From: Corbicula japonica
Taxonomy: Eukaryota; Mollusca; Bivalvia; Venerida; Cyrenidae
Assembly (NCBI GenBank): GCA_038501625.1
Contig: JAZAYU010000034.1
Location: forward strand, 5,864,467 to 5,928,466
Direction of reading: 5' to 3'
DNA: 64,000 nt
In this document: one piece after another, positions 22,777 to 37,700 of the stretch
How the letters are laid out: every line of letters starts with the position of its first letter
Position numbering within the stretch: position 1 is the stretch's first letter
Made by a program: the position numbers and the translations under genes
The notes under the pieces: generated by a model
What the model was told of the DNA's origin: nothing
Database searches by the model: none
Seen by the model: only the letters and a program-made list of their open reading frames with translations

Positions 22777-25700
22777 GTGCATAACATTTGAGTATTGTTT
22801 ACAGCTGCATAACCGTTATGCTATCTGTATGTCTTCGCTTTGAGACTGTTTTTAACATGTGAAATTGCTGGTACTATAAAAATAAAAATTCGCTTGTTTT
22901 TAGATGAGCTAATCTCATATCTTTGATGGAGTTAGTCAAAGCACAAGATCACTTTTTTTTCACTTTTCGGGGAAAAGGGGTTGCAGCCCTTTGGATGGGG
23001 AAAATTGCGACACGATCAAAGGAAAGGGGGAATATTTGGAAGATACTTGCAGCTGTCAAACACAACAAAACAGAGCATATTCACTGATCTTTAACAACAG
23101 TATCCAGCTTTGCTAACACTGCAGTACAACTAAGAAAATCTTGCCTCATACTTCCCAGAGTTAAATTTTTTTGAATCAGAACAAAATTAAGATTTATCAT
23201 CTTCACTGTCATTTTCACTAACAATCGATTACACATAAGCAGAACAAATCGATCTGTCCGTAACAGACTCCAGCAAATGGGGAATTTTTTATTGTACGTG
23301 GGGGAAAAATATATACTATTTTGAGGGGGAATGGGGCCCAATTTCTCCAAATATTTGGAATAAAAAAACACTGAAGATATTAAAAATTATTGTTTGACAT
23401 AATAACCAAAGAAAAGTTCCAAAACTCCTGAATTCTTTTATCTACCGTACATCAATTTTTTTCAGTTGCCATGCAAGCAAAAGCTTATTTCCCGATTTCA
23501 TGACTGTTCGACATCATAATACAAACTATACACCAGTGTGTATTGATTGCAAAATCTGGTTTTTGCATGATAAATTGTTTATTTAGCTTATTAAAAAAAA
23601 ATAAAAAAGCATGAAAACTCTATAATTGCAACACAATGTTTAATATTGTCATTTCAAACTTTACCTTTCAGGTTGTATTTATTGAATAGACAATTTACAT
23701 ATATATCCAGTCAGCTGATTTATGTGGTTGGAAACATACTTTTCTAGAGGTTTCATTGTGTTCATATTATTTTTCTGTTATTTTTAAATTGTATGATATT
23801 TTTCAGCATCATCAATGGCCAGCATTGACAGATCTGTGAATGTTCAAGACAGGTAACATTTTTGCCATTGAAAATATTTTATTTCTCTTTGTCTTTATTC
23901 TTGCACATCGTCAAAGAAATGTCACGACTTTTTGCCAATTTTTCTATTATCTAGTAAGTTGGATTTTGATACCTTCATGTCTTAAAAATGCTCAAATTAC
24001 ATGGAAAACTCAAGGAAACATCTAGTTCTCTTGATAAAATTTCATATTCATCATGTACAATCTAAATTTTATTAGAAATTACAACCGGTGAAAGTGTAAA
24101 CAATTTCGGACAGCAATAATTTCGGATACGTTTTTTTCCCCACAATTATTCTAAGGTTTTATTATTTTTTTAAGTAACTTATAAATTTTGACTATCACAT
24201 AAATTGGCCTTAATCTAACCTACAATATCATCAAGTATCACTAAGTGAAAGACAGAACTAAGGATACACTTTCAATTTAAACAAGATTGTACTCTGGCTG
24301 TTCTGTTGTCAGAGTTAGTCACCTGATAATTCATTGATTCAGATTTGTTTGAAAAAGCATATTCACCTATTCACCAACCCCTACCCCACCCCAAAACAAA
24401 AAAACCCACAACAACAACTAAAGTTTAAGTATGCTGAAAAGTGCCCTTTCGCTAGCGAAAAGCACGTATTTGCCCCTGCCCCTTTTTGACAGCACCCTGC
24501 CCTTTTTTCACAGCACCCTGCCCTTTTTAAATCCTGGATACAACACTAAGTAATGTTTTAGCTGTAACTGTTGATTATAAAATGAGATTATGTAATTATA
24601 AGGAAGTCTATCAATTAATGTACCTACAATACAGTTTTTTCACATGTATATTCCAGCCATGATGTGATGCAGACACTGTCTGGTATGGTCCAGTCATCAG
24701 GAGATGCTTCAGATCCTACACTGACTGAATTCATGAAGACAATGTTCGACGGGGCTTCTGCAAGACAGCTTATGTAGTTATCTTTCCTTTATATTTAACC
24801 TTTAGTTTGTAAAAGTCTTAAATTTATATGCTATTTGTGAACCATTCAAGCTTTTGCATATAAGTGTTGTGGGTTATTTTGAATGCAGGTTCGGGAACAT
24901 AGGAAAGATATATATGACAGACTATGACAAAGTGGGGCTTATACTACCAGTGTAGTACCAGATAAGCCTGTGCGTCCAAACATTCTGAACAGTCTTCACT
25001 GTTTGCCACTCTTGTCGGAGATGCATTCTTAACCCTTTACTCCGTAGTTACAACCTTTATTTATATGTAAACAGCATAGGTCGAGATCAGCCAGCACATC
25101 TGTGCAGTCTGATCAGGGTTTACTCTTTTCACTTTTAAATTCATTAGGAAATTTCTGATCAAGAAAGAACCAGTGTAGACACAGATCAAATGACACGGAT
25201 GTGCCAGCTGATCTAGATCATTGTGGTAGCATACACAATTAAACCCTATTATGTGGAGTCAGTGGTTTTTTTTTCATTTTTTGGGGAAAGGGGGTTGCAG
25301 CCCTTTGGAGGGGGAAAATTGCGACATGAACAGAGGAAAGGGGGAATATTTGGAAGATACTTGCAGCTGTCAAACACAACAAAACAAATTATTCACTAAT
25401 CTTTTGCTTTTTGCTTTGCTAACACTGTAGTACAACCAAGTAAATCTTGCCTCATACTTCCAAAAGTTGAATTTTCTTGCATCAGAAAAAAAAGATTTAT
25501 CATCTTCACTATCATTTTCACTATCACGCTTTTATACATTGGCGGAACAAATCGAACCGGGGAAATTTTTTATTGTACGTGGGGGAAAAATAGATACTAT
25601 TTTGAGGGGGGAATGGGGCTCAATATCTCCAAATATTTGGCATAAAAAAACACCGGGAGTAAAGGCTTGACACATCTAAAAACAGTTTAGATCTGATTTG

Positions 25701-28700
25701 GACCATATAAATCTTCAATTTGTTCAGGATATACTTTTATTTTATGTAAGATTATTTCTCATCATGTTTCACAATAAGTAACAAATGTTGTATATATTTT
25801 AGCACACTACAAGGCAATGATACAGCAAACAGTTTCAGTGTTTATGGTCAAGAGGTTGACATCATCTCCAGTAAACAGATTGCCAAATCTCAGTCTCTGT
25901 CTGGCTCCACAGGATCTAACAAGGTTTGTGGAATTAAAGAGCATAAACACTGAACCTTTCAAGTAATGGGCACTGCATTTTTGTCCCATTTGTGAGCTGT
26001 TTAGATCTAGATCAGCTATCACATTTGACACAGTCTGATTAGGGTCTAGATTGTCATTATATTCATAAATATCTGTAAAACACCTCTGTGATCAATGGAT
26101 TTCTAGCTTTAGTTGAATAGTGAGTTCATTACATTAAATTTAATTAGCAAATAAAGGAAAATTAGTTGATAATTAGTTATAATCAACTAAATTTGTGCAT
26201 TGAAATTGCCGTCCCATTGGGTTGGATCATACTGTGTTTCATAGAGGTGTGTTGTAGTAAGTTAGTTATTGTATAGAGAAAAACCAGGGAGGGGTGCAAC
26301 TGACCAGAGTCTAGACTCTTTCAAACTCAAATATTTGCATCTGATTCAGGGCACATTTTTTAATTTCATCATGATACATTAAATGTATGCGTATTGGTCT
26401 GTATTCTCATACAAGAATGAAAACTTGTAAAAGCTCTGAAACATTTTGAATATTGCACAGAAACAAAAAAGAAAATTACAAAAGAAATTCATTAATTGCA
26501 AATCTACTTTTCAACTGAATAGTTTGATACATGCACATTCTTGTTGAGATATTAGCAATTATGATTGGTGTATTTGTGTTTTACAGGTTAAGATAACACC
26601 ATTGGTGAGTTATGATTGGGAAAATCGCCGATACATTGGAAACCTTGTGGCAGTACACAGAGGCAACATCTTTGTGGCTTATGTATTGAAAGGTATGTTG
26701 CTAAAGGTTCAGCCTGCACATCTGTGATCAGCACTGAAATTATTGTATCATTGTTCTAATATTTTGTGTCCATGTTTAATGTTTATACAGAATTTATTTA
26801 CTGGAATTGTTAACTGAATAGAGAACTGTGTAGACCATACTCAATCGTTAAGAACATGCATGCTGAACAGGGTCTTCACTTTGTCTACACTGGTAGATAA
26901 TGTAAAAAATTACTCTGCTTAGCTATTTTAGGGTCAATACTATGAAAGATGGCTCTGTATAGCATCAAACTGAATTTCATAGAAATTTTGGACTTGATGA
27001 AAACAGAAAGGTTTAATGTCAATAAAGTTTATTATCCAATAAGGCAACTTTTGTAATTTTTCTCAAATACTTCATTATTTATAGACATCAAGCAAAATGA
27101 CTGATTTAACCCTATCCTTCATATACACACATTTTTATGCATGTGCGGCCTTTGTAGATCCAGATCAGCTGGCACATCTGTGCCATCTGATCAGGATCTG
27201 CACTGGTTGCATTTTGGTCAGAAATAAACTAACAAATCAAAAAGCAAACAGTTTAAATCCTGATCAGACAGCACAGATGTGCCATCTGATCTGGATCTAA
27301 ACTGTTCACCCACCCAATAAAGGTATATCTATGGAGGAAAGGGTTAATTTGTATAGCACTATTTCTGTCTATTGACATTCATCACTTTAATGCAAAAACT
27401 TTAAAGTTACCATAGAAACAAGCATGATTTACACTGTTCTTGCACAAAATTGGTTATTTTATTCTTCTTACTTACAGGAAAAACAGGAGGTGTTGTTCGA
27501 GTTACAAGTAGGAAGACTGCAGAGCGCCACCTGTTGAAGGATTTTGTTGGACGGGTCATTGATCTGGCGTTCGCACATACAGATGACATATTACTGGGTG
27601 TTGTGGATGAGATTGGCAATCTCTGTGTGTATGAAATAAAACAGACAGATGACAGGAAGATTACGTATCCTTTCTGATGTTCATGGCATTGTTTTCTGTA
27701 TTAGTGATGTTTCTTAAGACTGTTGAGCAGGATACATGTTTGTGTAAATACATGTATTGTATCTTCTTCTCAAGGCTAGGTAGGACAGTAATATGCAAAC
27801 CCTTTATTGTCTATGAACAGTCTCAGTCAAACCTAGCATGTAATATTTTGATTTTTGTCATGTTCGATAGCTTTCAAATTGCTTTTTCCATCTATTATTA
27901 TTATATATTATTATCGTGTTGTTGTTATTATGTCTCCCACCACGTAGTGGTGTGGGAGACATTTTGATTTGCTCCTGTCTGTCCGTCTGTCCGTCTGTCT
28001 GTCACACTTGTCCGCTCTCTAAGTCAAACAGTTTTCATCGGATCATCACCAAACTTCATCAAAATGTTAGTGGCCATAATATCTCGATCAAGTTCGATAA
28101 CCAGCCATATTGCCCAAAGAATCTCAGAATTATGGCCCTTGAATTATCAAAAATAAGTTGTTTGAGGCTTGTCCACTCTGTAACTTGAACAGTTATCATC
28201 TGATCTTCACCATACTTTATGAAAATGTTTGTGGCCATAATATCTCGGCCAAGTTCGATAACCAGCTGTATTGCCCCAGTCATGTCGGATTTATGGCCCT
28301 TGAATTATCCAAAATTGGCTGTTTAAGCCTTGTCTGCTATGTAACTGAAATATTCATCAACTGATTTTCAATAAACATTATGATAATGTGTGTGGCCTTA
28401 ATATCTTGGCCAAGTTCGAAAACCAGCCACTTTGCACCAGGCATATCAGATTTATGGCCCTTTGATTTATCCGAAATTAGCCTTTTAAACATGTCACTAA
28501 CCTGGTTCATCTCTCAAAGTCAGATAGTTTTCATTGTATCTTCACCAAAGTTTATCAAAATGTTGATGGCTATAATATCTTAACCAGGCTATAAAGTCAT
28601 CGATATTGCTTGAGGCACTTCAGGATTATGGCTCTTGAATTGTTTAAAAAAAAATCTTCACTTGCTGTCGCTTATAGCCATGAATAAATTACCAATTCAC

Positions 28701-31700
28701 CAAAGATGTTGCAATTTATTCATGGGTAAATATCTCGGACAATTTGGAACTCCGCTGAAGTTTTGTTCAGAAATGTCCAGGAACGCTCAGCTGTTGCTTC
28801 AAAATTCAGAAACAGCAGCAAACATTGTTGTTGGTGATTTCAATGTAAACATTGTTTGTGACAAAAATAATCTCCTCCGTAAAGAAATGGCTGCTTTGAA
28901 TTATAAACAACTTATAACACAGCCTACTACAGCTGGCAGGACCATTATTGACCATATCTATGTGAACAATGTAGAATGTGTATCCAGTGGAGTAATACCA
29001 ACATACTATAGCTATCATGACATTACATACATTGCATTATGAGAAAGTACTGTGCTAAGCAGCTATAAAGGTATTTCTTACACTGTTTAAGTTTTCATTT
29101 TACAATATCTGTTCCATACTCATGATTTGGTTCTTCTCTCATTTTCTGCTATTTTTATTATATGATGTTCACCAAATGCTATAATTATCTGTGTAATAAA
29201 AAAACAGCCGCTTTGACCCCGGCACATAAGACTTATGGCCCATTTATTTATTTACAATTGGCCTTGATAGCCTTGTACACTCACTCTCATGGTCTTTTTT
29301 CAGTGCATCTTCACTGATATATCAAAATGTTAATGACAACAAGTTTGACAACCAGCCACATTGACCCTGGCACTTCAGGATTATGGCCCATCAGAAATTG
29401 AAACTTATGTTTTTCCTGATCCTCCAAAAATTTGTGACATTGTTTATGACTAATATTGCACAGAACTTCCGTATGCCCTTTTAATAAATTGCCATCTTTA
29501 TATTCACTTCACCAGTTTTATCCTGTGCATCATCAAAGATGATGCCTTTGTGGGAGACATGTGCTTTTCCCAAAAGCAGTTCTAGTTACTTTTATTATTA
29601 TTTTATTGGCAAATATATCAAAAGTTTGAAAGGGTACTATTGTGATCGATCCTTTTGTACATCACTCAAAGAAAGAAAATGCCCATTACACAATAAATTG
29701 TTTGTACGATTACATACTGAAAACCTGAAAATGGAAACTTTAATTTACAGGCCCTAGATTGTAAAACTTAGATTGGAAACCAGTCTTTAATCTTAAGCAT
29801 CTGATTGGTTGAAATGTTGACAAGTCCCATTTTAGCCATTCAGATTGAGATTTGAGACTGGTCTCAATTTTAATTTTCATGATTTTAGGCCACCTTCCAT
29901 CGAGAATCACTGAAACAGATTGATTTTAATACATTTTAGTACATTTAGATTCTCAGATTGTTTTTTTGAAAATTATAAATTTAATTCTTAACCAATGAAG
30001 TTCATCGATGTTGTTGCACATTCAGCGACCCCAGACAACCCTAGTAAGTGATTATCACCGTGTGATCTGGTGCCCATACATTCCTGACGATGCTGATGAC
30101 TCCAGTGCTACTGATTCCAGTACCCAAGACAACGCCAGCAGAGTGCTGGTGCTTACCAATGATGAAAAGGTATCGATATATATCTCACTGCATTTTTACT
30201 TGGAAGAAAAACCAATAAAATTCAGTCAGATTTTGTGTAATTAAATTTAAGTAACAGTATTAAACAATATTTTGCAAATTTTCTGTTTAACAACATGAAT
30301 GCTATCATAATAATTATTTCCTTGTCTTAGAGGAAGACCAGATTAGAATGTTGGTTTATATTACAGATTACCAGTTTTGAGTTGGCTTTTAATCAAAATC
30401 ACTCTCTTTAGGGTTTAGGAGAATTTCTGCTTACATTGGAATGTTTTTTCAAACTGTACAGGTTACAATTAAATATAACAAAATGATTCAATATTAACAG
30501 TTAGCCCTATCTTATTTCAGGCTGAGATTTGGAGTATTGATATGGTCACAAAAGAGTATGGGTCAGGACCGCACTATCCAGAGGATGTGGAAGTTGGACT
30601 GATTAAAATTGATAGCCATACAAAGGTAAACTCCATTGTCTATCTAGAATGTCACCTGAAATGGGTTGCTATTTAAATACAAATTGAATTGCATTAACCC
30701 TTTACTCCACGGGATATGGGTGTTATTCATGTGCGAACAGTGTAGATCCAGATTAGCCAACACATCTGTGCTGTCAGATCAGGATTTTCACTCTTGGCAT
30801 TTTGAATCACTAGGTGATTTCTAAGTAGCAGAAGTGTATAACCTGATTAGTTGGCACAGATGTGCCAGCTGATCTGGATCTACACTGTTAGTTCTTGTGA
30901 TAAAAGCCCCAAACCCCTCATATATGGAGTCAAGGGCTATACATCATATGTTGTTTGACAGATAGTTGTAATGACTGTCTGCTATTGTTACAGCCTATAA
31001 TGGATGCAGCATTTTCACCTGATGGGACGGCCTTAGCTACAGCTAGTACTGATGGTGAAGTTAAATTCTTCCAAGTCTACATGCAAGAGCAAACTTCACC
31101 TAGGTATACCCCATGTTTTTCCATGATGTTAAAATTGTTAAGTAAAATGCTAAATTTAAAATGCGAGTTTTTTTTTCATTTGGTTGAGAATTTTAATGAT
31201 TTAAAACATGTAACAATCTTTTTGCACACTGTAGTTTGAGGTCATTGTTGACAGTGAAGTTTAAATAAAACATTTATGTGAGTAGGGCTGTTACTATAAA
31301 ATATAATAAAGTGTGATTTAATTGCCTCACATCTCTAGTATTTGATTGTTCAGTTTTGAGACTGAAATAAATTTAAACCATTCAGCTGTTTGAGATTTAA
31401 TACCAGGCTCAAGTCAGGGATCCAGGTGTTCAAGCGAAACATCAGTTTTCTTAACCAGTTTGAATAAAGAAGTGATATCCTTTATCTGTTTACTTTTCAT
31501 TCCTGAAAACCCCAGCAAAGTTACACCATGTAATAACATGTCATAATACAAAATTATAATTGCACAAATTGATGACAGCATAATTGTATAATTTGTAGCT
31601 TCTGCGTGAAAACTTGTCCTCACAAAAAGAAAAGACACTACAGTATTAGGTTGTTAGTGTTATTTGTTATTGTTGTAGGTGTTTACACCAATGGAAGCCA

Positions 31701-34700
31701 CACAATGGGAAGCCTATGTCCTGTCTCTTCTTCTTAGATGATCACAAAAACTGCAGCCCTGAGTAAGTATTGATTGGTAAACCATTTCTCTGGAACCAGC
31801 TTTAACCCTTTACACCTTTTTATACATGTGCGGCCAGTGTAGATCCAGATCAGCCGGCACATCTGTGCCATGACGTCTGATCAGGATCTGCACTGCTGCA
31901 CTGGTAATATTTTGGTCAGAAATAACCTAACAAAAAATAAGGGAACAGTGTAGATCCTGATCAGACGACATGTTTGAAAGGAAAGGGTTAATTAAACTAT
32001 AACCTTTGTTTATAACCTGGTTGTTGACTGTGGCATGAGTTCCCAGCAAGTCACACTTAGTGTTTGAGAAATAATTGAGGCTCGAATTTGGTATATTTGT
32101 TTGATGGAAGATGTTACCCATAGTCAACTCCTGAAGAAAATTGTGGTGTGTAGACCAAGTACATATATGTACTGTTGAATGTATAGAAAATGCTGCTACT
32201 GCAGGTCATTTAAGCGTTTTGACCTATAAATCAGTGTCTATTGAATATATCAGTGCTGTTAAAAGTAGAGGTTCATATATAATATAGCCTGTCATGATTG
32301 TGAAGTGTATATTTTGCAGTGCTCAGTTCTGGAAGTTTGCTGTAACTGGTGCTAACAACAATCAGGAAATCAAGATCTGGAGTTGTGAGTCCTGGAACTG
32401 TCTACAGACCATCAGGTATGGCACTGTGGCTGACTTTCTGCATCATGTTGTGATGCTGTACAAGTTAACCCTGGATGAGATACAACTAATATCACCAATG
32501 CAACAAGTGTAGATCCAGATCTGTAACCCAGAGTGAGATAGAACTAATATCACCAATGCAACAAGTGTAGATCCAGAACTGTAACCTTTACTGAGATACA
32601 ACATATATCACCTGTTTGACCAGTGTAGATCCAGATCTGCAGCACATCTACAGTCAGAAATAGCCTATTGAATCAAAAAGGAAATAGTGTAGATCCTGAT
32701 GAGACTGCACTGGTCTCACATGCATATAAGTCATACCAATAGAATAAATTGTTATATGGTTGTTTTTGCTGTTTTCCTATATCTTAATAATAACCCTTAA
32801 AGCCCCAGCCCTTAAGTAAGAATATACTATTGAAAAATCATATTTGTCCATATAGACTCCAATATATTAACACTCTAACCGAACACAAAAGGTCCGATCG
32901 AATTCATTCTTATAGATGGGATTTTCAATGATATTGTTAAATTATTGTTAACGAACTTTTAAGAAGCTAAATTTAATGGAGGAATATTTAGCACCTATTT
33001 TTAACGAAGAGACCACTTCATGCGCGATCTCGATTTCTGTGACGTTTCGGAAATCCTACTTTCGCTTTTAGTTGCGCGGACCAAATTTATTTTAGTAAAT
33101 TAAAATTTTATTAGCCCGAACTAATGCTGCAAATTTGTGCCTATAGTTCCATATACATGTAATATTTCATACAAGAGCGGGTTAAATTGAAGTAATGCTG
33201 CTTTAAACCAGCATTAATGCAATTAATTCACATTTCTTCCAATTTTAGCAAGTCCATTTGTCATCATTGGAGGTCTTTACTAAATAGCAAACAGTAAAGA
33301 CCCTGATCTGACTTGGTGATGTGCAGGCTAACTTGGTCTACACTGGTCACTGATGTCACAAATGCTGTTCTTAGCATTTAAAAGGTTAATTCTTTACAAC
33401 AGATATACAACTTTTATGTCATGGACAAACAGTGTAGATGTCAAGGATTAGCCATCTCGGCTGAAGATTATAAAACTGAGATTGGAAACCAGTCTCAAAT
33501 CTCAAGGATCTGATTGGCTGAAATGGCGACTGGTTGCCAATCAGATGCTTGAGATTTAAGACTGGTTTCCATGCTCAGTTTTATAACCTTGGGCACAGAT
33601 CAGGATCTATAATGTTTGCCCACACAATAAAGGCATATCTATGGAGTAAAGTGTTAAGAGAGGCACTTAAGTTCCTTATCTTCTACCAGTAGTTTTGCTT
33701 TACAACCAGTTATTTATTCTCTGAGATTAAAAATTCCTGAAACAAAGTTTTCCATCAAGGTCTTCAAATAAAGTCAAACAATTTTTATACATTTGATAGT
33801 TGTTAATTGTACAAATTGGGCAAACAGTAACTTATAATAACTTTTTCTTAAGTCACATTGTAAACATTGATCTTTTCTTTTTCAGTTGATGTGTCAGCTT
33901 TTCATTAAAGTATTGATGAATATTTTTCTTGGTTAGAATGCATATTTGTCTTGAACTCTAAGAATACAACAGTAATATGTGTCAATTAAAGGTCATTTCT
34001 TTGTACAAATGCTGATGAGCCCTTCTGGCTTTCAGTGGATGGTATGTAAACAACACTTATGTCTGTTTACACTTGGGTATTGTCATACAATTTGATCTTT
34101 CTTTCCTGTTTAGGTTCTTGTGCTCACCAGGTCTGCCATCCAACTTCAGTGTGGAACCTTGCATGAAGGCAGCTTTGGATCTAAGTGCCAAGTTCTTTGT
34201 ACTGTCAGATATCAAGAGAAATGTAAGACTTAACTATATTTCTGTTTCATTGTTTAACCTTTAACCAATTTAATTAATGTAATGGAATGTCCTGTAAGTT
34301 TAAGCCAGTTTATTCACTGTTCACAGGAATTAATTACCAGAGTTTATTAAACAAAAGCTAGTAGTGTAGATCCTGATTATTCTGATCTGGGTCTACACTG
34401 GACTTAATGGTTTTAATGTTATGACAGAGGTTGCCTAGATAGTTGATTCATTAAACAAATCCTAAGTGTTCAGGGTTTAAACTGGAATTTTGTCAAATGT
34501 TTGTATTTCTAGGTGCTGTACGTACTGCAAATACATCAGGATAGTGAACAGAATACAGCACATGTAAGCTCAGTGTCAGAGTTCACCTTGGCTCAGCCAT
34601 GCCTTAGTTTCGCTATACTCGATGCTAGAACCAAGATACTGAAAAAATCAAAGGGAGATGACTCTCACTTAGATGAAATTACAACTGGTAAATATTGATT

Positions 34701-37700
34701 TAGTTACGTTTGTCTATTCTGCTCAACTTCCTACAAATGCTTAACTCTTAACTTTCATTTTGATCAAATTATGACCCCTTTTTCACTTAAAGTGTAAGGT
34801 AAGGATGTTTTATGTAGAAGAATATGGAAATTGATATAAGTATAATATAATATAAGACCAGCCATATAAGATGTTCTATAAAACTGATACTTCCAGGGTC
34901 CGAGATTATAACAGTTTGATGGGAAACCTGAAATTGAGACAAGTAAACCAATTAGATGCTTGAGATTCGAGACTGTTCTCATGTAACATTATATTATTTT
35001 AGATGAATACTGAAGCTGGTGAAACATTATTGTAACAACTTATTTTAATTAACACAAAGTTGGTTTGTTTCTAGGGGAGATAGATAAAGAAGAGGCGGAT
35101 GAAGAAGATCGTAAAGCCGAGGAGAGCACCTCAAGTCTGGCGGTACAGATCAAACTCTGGACTGTCCACCCCAAAGCTCTTCAGGAACTTCTTATTCGGT
35201 TCAAGCCAGAATCGTCGGCTCCACACCCCCCTCCACCGTCTGTAAGTTCCATATCCCAAAGTGAGGCAGGAATCATAGATGGGCTGTCAGACATCAGTAT
35301 GAATATGGACGGAGCGAGCATGGAGCATGATCAAAACAACTCGTTCCATGGCTCAGTGCCTAACGGCGGTCACAGCCAGCAACCAGTGCTCCTTACCCCT
35401 GATGCCTTCACATCGAGTCCAAGGTATCGTAGAATTTCACAATGTAAACAAAAATATTATATAGTTATTTGGTTTCTTGACAGGGTATTTGAGGATATAT
35501 TGCCAGCCTGGTTGTCATACTGCCTCGAGCCGTATGCAATATATCCTCACATAACCTTTCCAGGAACCAAATAATTAATTATTATACTGCAAAGCCTTTT
35601 CCTGGCAAAAGATAAGTAGAAAACATTGGTTTTCATTTATTTTCTTCATTTAATTCCGGCTTATTTCTCCGCTGAGTATCTTACCTGCATGAGGTCATTA
35701 CTAAAAGATCTACAGTTGATTATTGATTTGAAATTTTCTTTTGAAAAATTTGAATAATTTTATCTGTTTTGACTTAAAAACAAATGACACAATTTTTTTT
35801 GTAACAATTTATATATGGAATAAAGGGTTAAGGACTTGGGCAGTTGCAAGTCATACCTTTAACTTTATTTTTTTTATTGCAGGAAACAGTACCCAGATGA
35901 CAGTATACTGGATAGTGTGAGAGCCAGTATGTCGAGTACTAGCAGCTTTACCCAGGTCTCTGCCATGAATGATGACTTCCTGTCCCCTAGAAGTAGTTCC
36001 GGCAGCACAATCACTCAGACCCCTACAACGCCCAAAGTGGAGCCTCAGTCCCCAGCTACTGGCAGAGCAGAAGTAACACCATCCTCTGTACCCCTCCCAC
36101 CTGTGACATCATCAGAAGAGCATGACCTGGCTACTCCTACCTCTGTTAGTAGAGAACTTGAAGTAAGAGATGCTACTCCCACTCCACAGTCTACACAAGA
36201 AGTGGATGATTTCTTCCAGTCGAAGAGTTCGCAGAAAGGAGACTTACAGGTATGGATTTTGTCATAAAGATCCATTATTGAACAAATGAATAAAATGGTT
36301 ATAAAACTATTGATGGCTGCATGAAAACAGAAGTACTGTGTTACCATCAAGTGATTACCATTTTGCAATTTCAAGGTATTTTTCCCATGTGAATCTGTAG
36401 CCAAAACATCAAATTATTGTTTTGAAAGTTACAAAGCAAACCAGAAATCAAATATATTCATACAGTAAAACTGATTAAAATGTCAACAGAAAAAGTATAA
36501 TTTTTGTTTTCTACTGATTATGTTGCTCTTTGATCCCAAAAAAATGAAGGAAGGATTGTAAAATTTTTACCAGTATGGTACTAGCATGGACTTGCTATGA
36601 CTGTGCAGCTTTTATTATTCCAAAATTAGGGAGTATACTGTTATTTCAATACCCCTAACTGTTGATAACTTTGCTGCTTCATTTGTATTTTCACTTTCTG
36701 AATGTTATCTTGTGAATTTTTAGATGGTATCACTAGATAGCACGGGAAGCAACGGGGCCTATGATGTGCCGGTGATGAGAATTCATGGGAAATCACAGAG
36801 CTCGTATGATGAAATGGATGAAGAGGTAGCGGAGGTAATGGGAGATGATCAGGAATCGTACATGGAAGGCCAACCAGAGGGCACACAGCCTTTTGAAGAA
36901 AGAGAGGTAATTGCTATTTCACTTTGCTTTTATACAAAGGAGGAGTGTTAGTAGGTTGGTAACTGGCTTCTAAATCACAAAACTCAAGATTAGAGGGCAG
37001 ACTCAAAGTTCTGAGGGTGACTTTATTTCTAAGCAGCTGATTGGTTAAAATCAAGCTCACAAGCTAGAGATTTGAGACGGGCCACTGATCTTGTTACTGG
37101 TATCCTTGCCTACAATGCCTCGGGCAGATGTGTTTGCATGTAGTGCATTAGTGTCTTTTTGTATTCATCATGGATTACTATGCAATTATTAAGCTCTACA
37201 ATCCTTAATGAATGCACATGCCCTCTATCACGTTGGTGGCCAAATTAAATCCAGATCAGACTGTACATCTGTGCTGTCTGTTCCCAATCTACACTGTTCT
37301 CTTCTTTGTCAACAATAACCTAATGAATCTAAAGCAGACAGATTAGATCCTGACCAGGTGGCATGGATATGCTGGCTGATCAGAATCTACAGTGTTCACC
37401 CATGTGATAAAAGTTGTATTTGTGCAATAAAGGGTAAATGGTTAGCTCTCAAGATTTTATTATGTGCTGTAAGTAAGACTACAACAGTAGCCGCCACTAC
37501 AGCAGAGACTAGTACGTAAAGTTTATTCCTGTAAGTAATAACAGTTTTACGTAAAATCACAGACTTTAACACACATTAGTGACTTGTCTCAAAAGTGGTG
37601 CATGTATGCGGTAGAGCCCTGGTAGAACTGACTTATTTCTTCTTTTTTGATAATACAGGATGATAACCAGCTTGTAGAGAGCACAGAGTCCAGTATCAGA

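Larger units (their letters stand above)
27665..30000 (+). other. EDC4 intron 6, predicted U12-type (GT-AG)
   Basis: The 5' splice site is GTATCCTTT at 27665-27673. A branch-site match TTCTTAAC lies at 29985-29992, 10 nt before the AG acceptor, and there is no polypyrimidine tract. Together these are the minor-spliceosome signature. Joining 27664 to 30001 keeps the frame (KIT-SSMLLHIQRPQ, like human LVHIRQP). Confidence 0.85.

Noticed and set aside
36045..36404. 119-codon minus-strand ORF
   Set aside because: Shadow of EDC4 exon 15 on the other strand.
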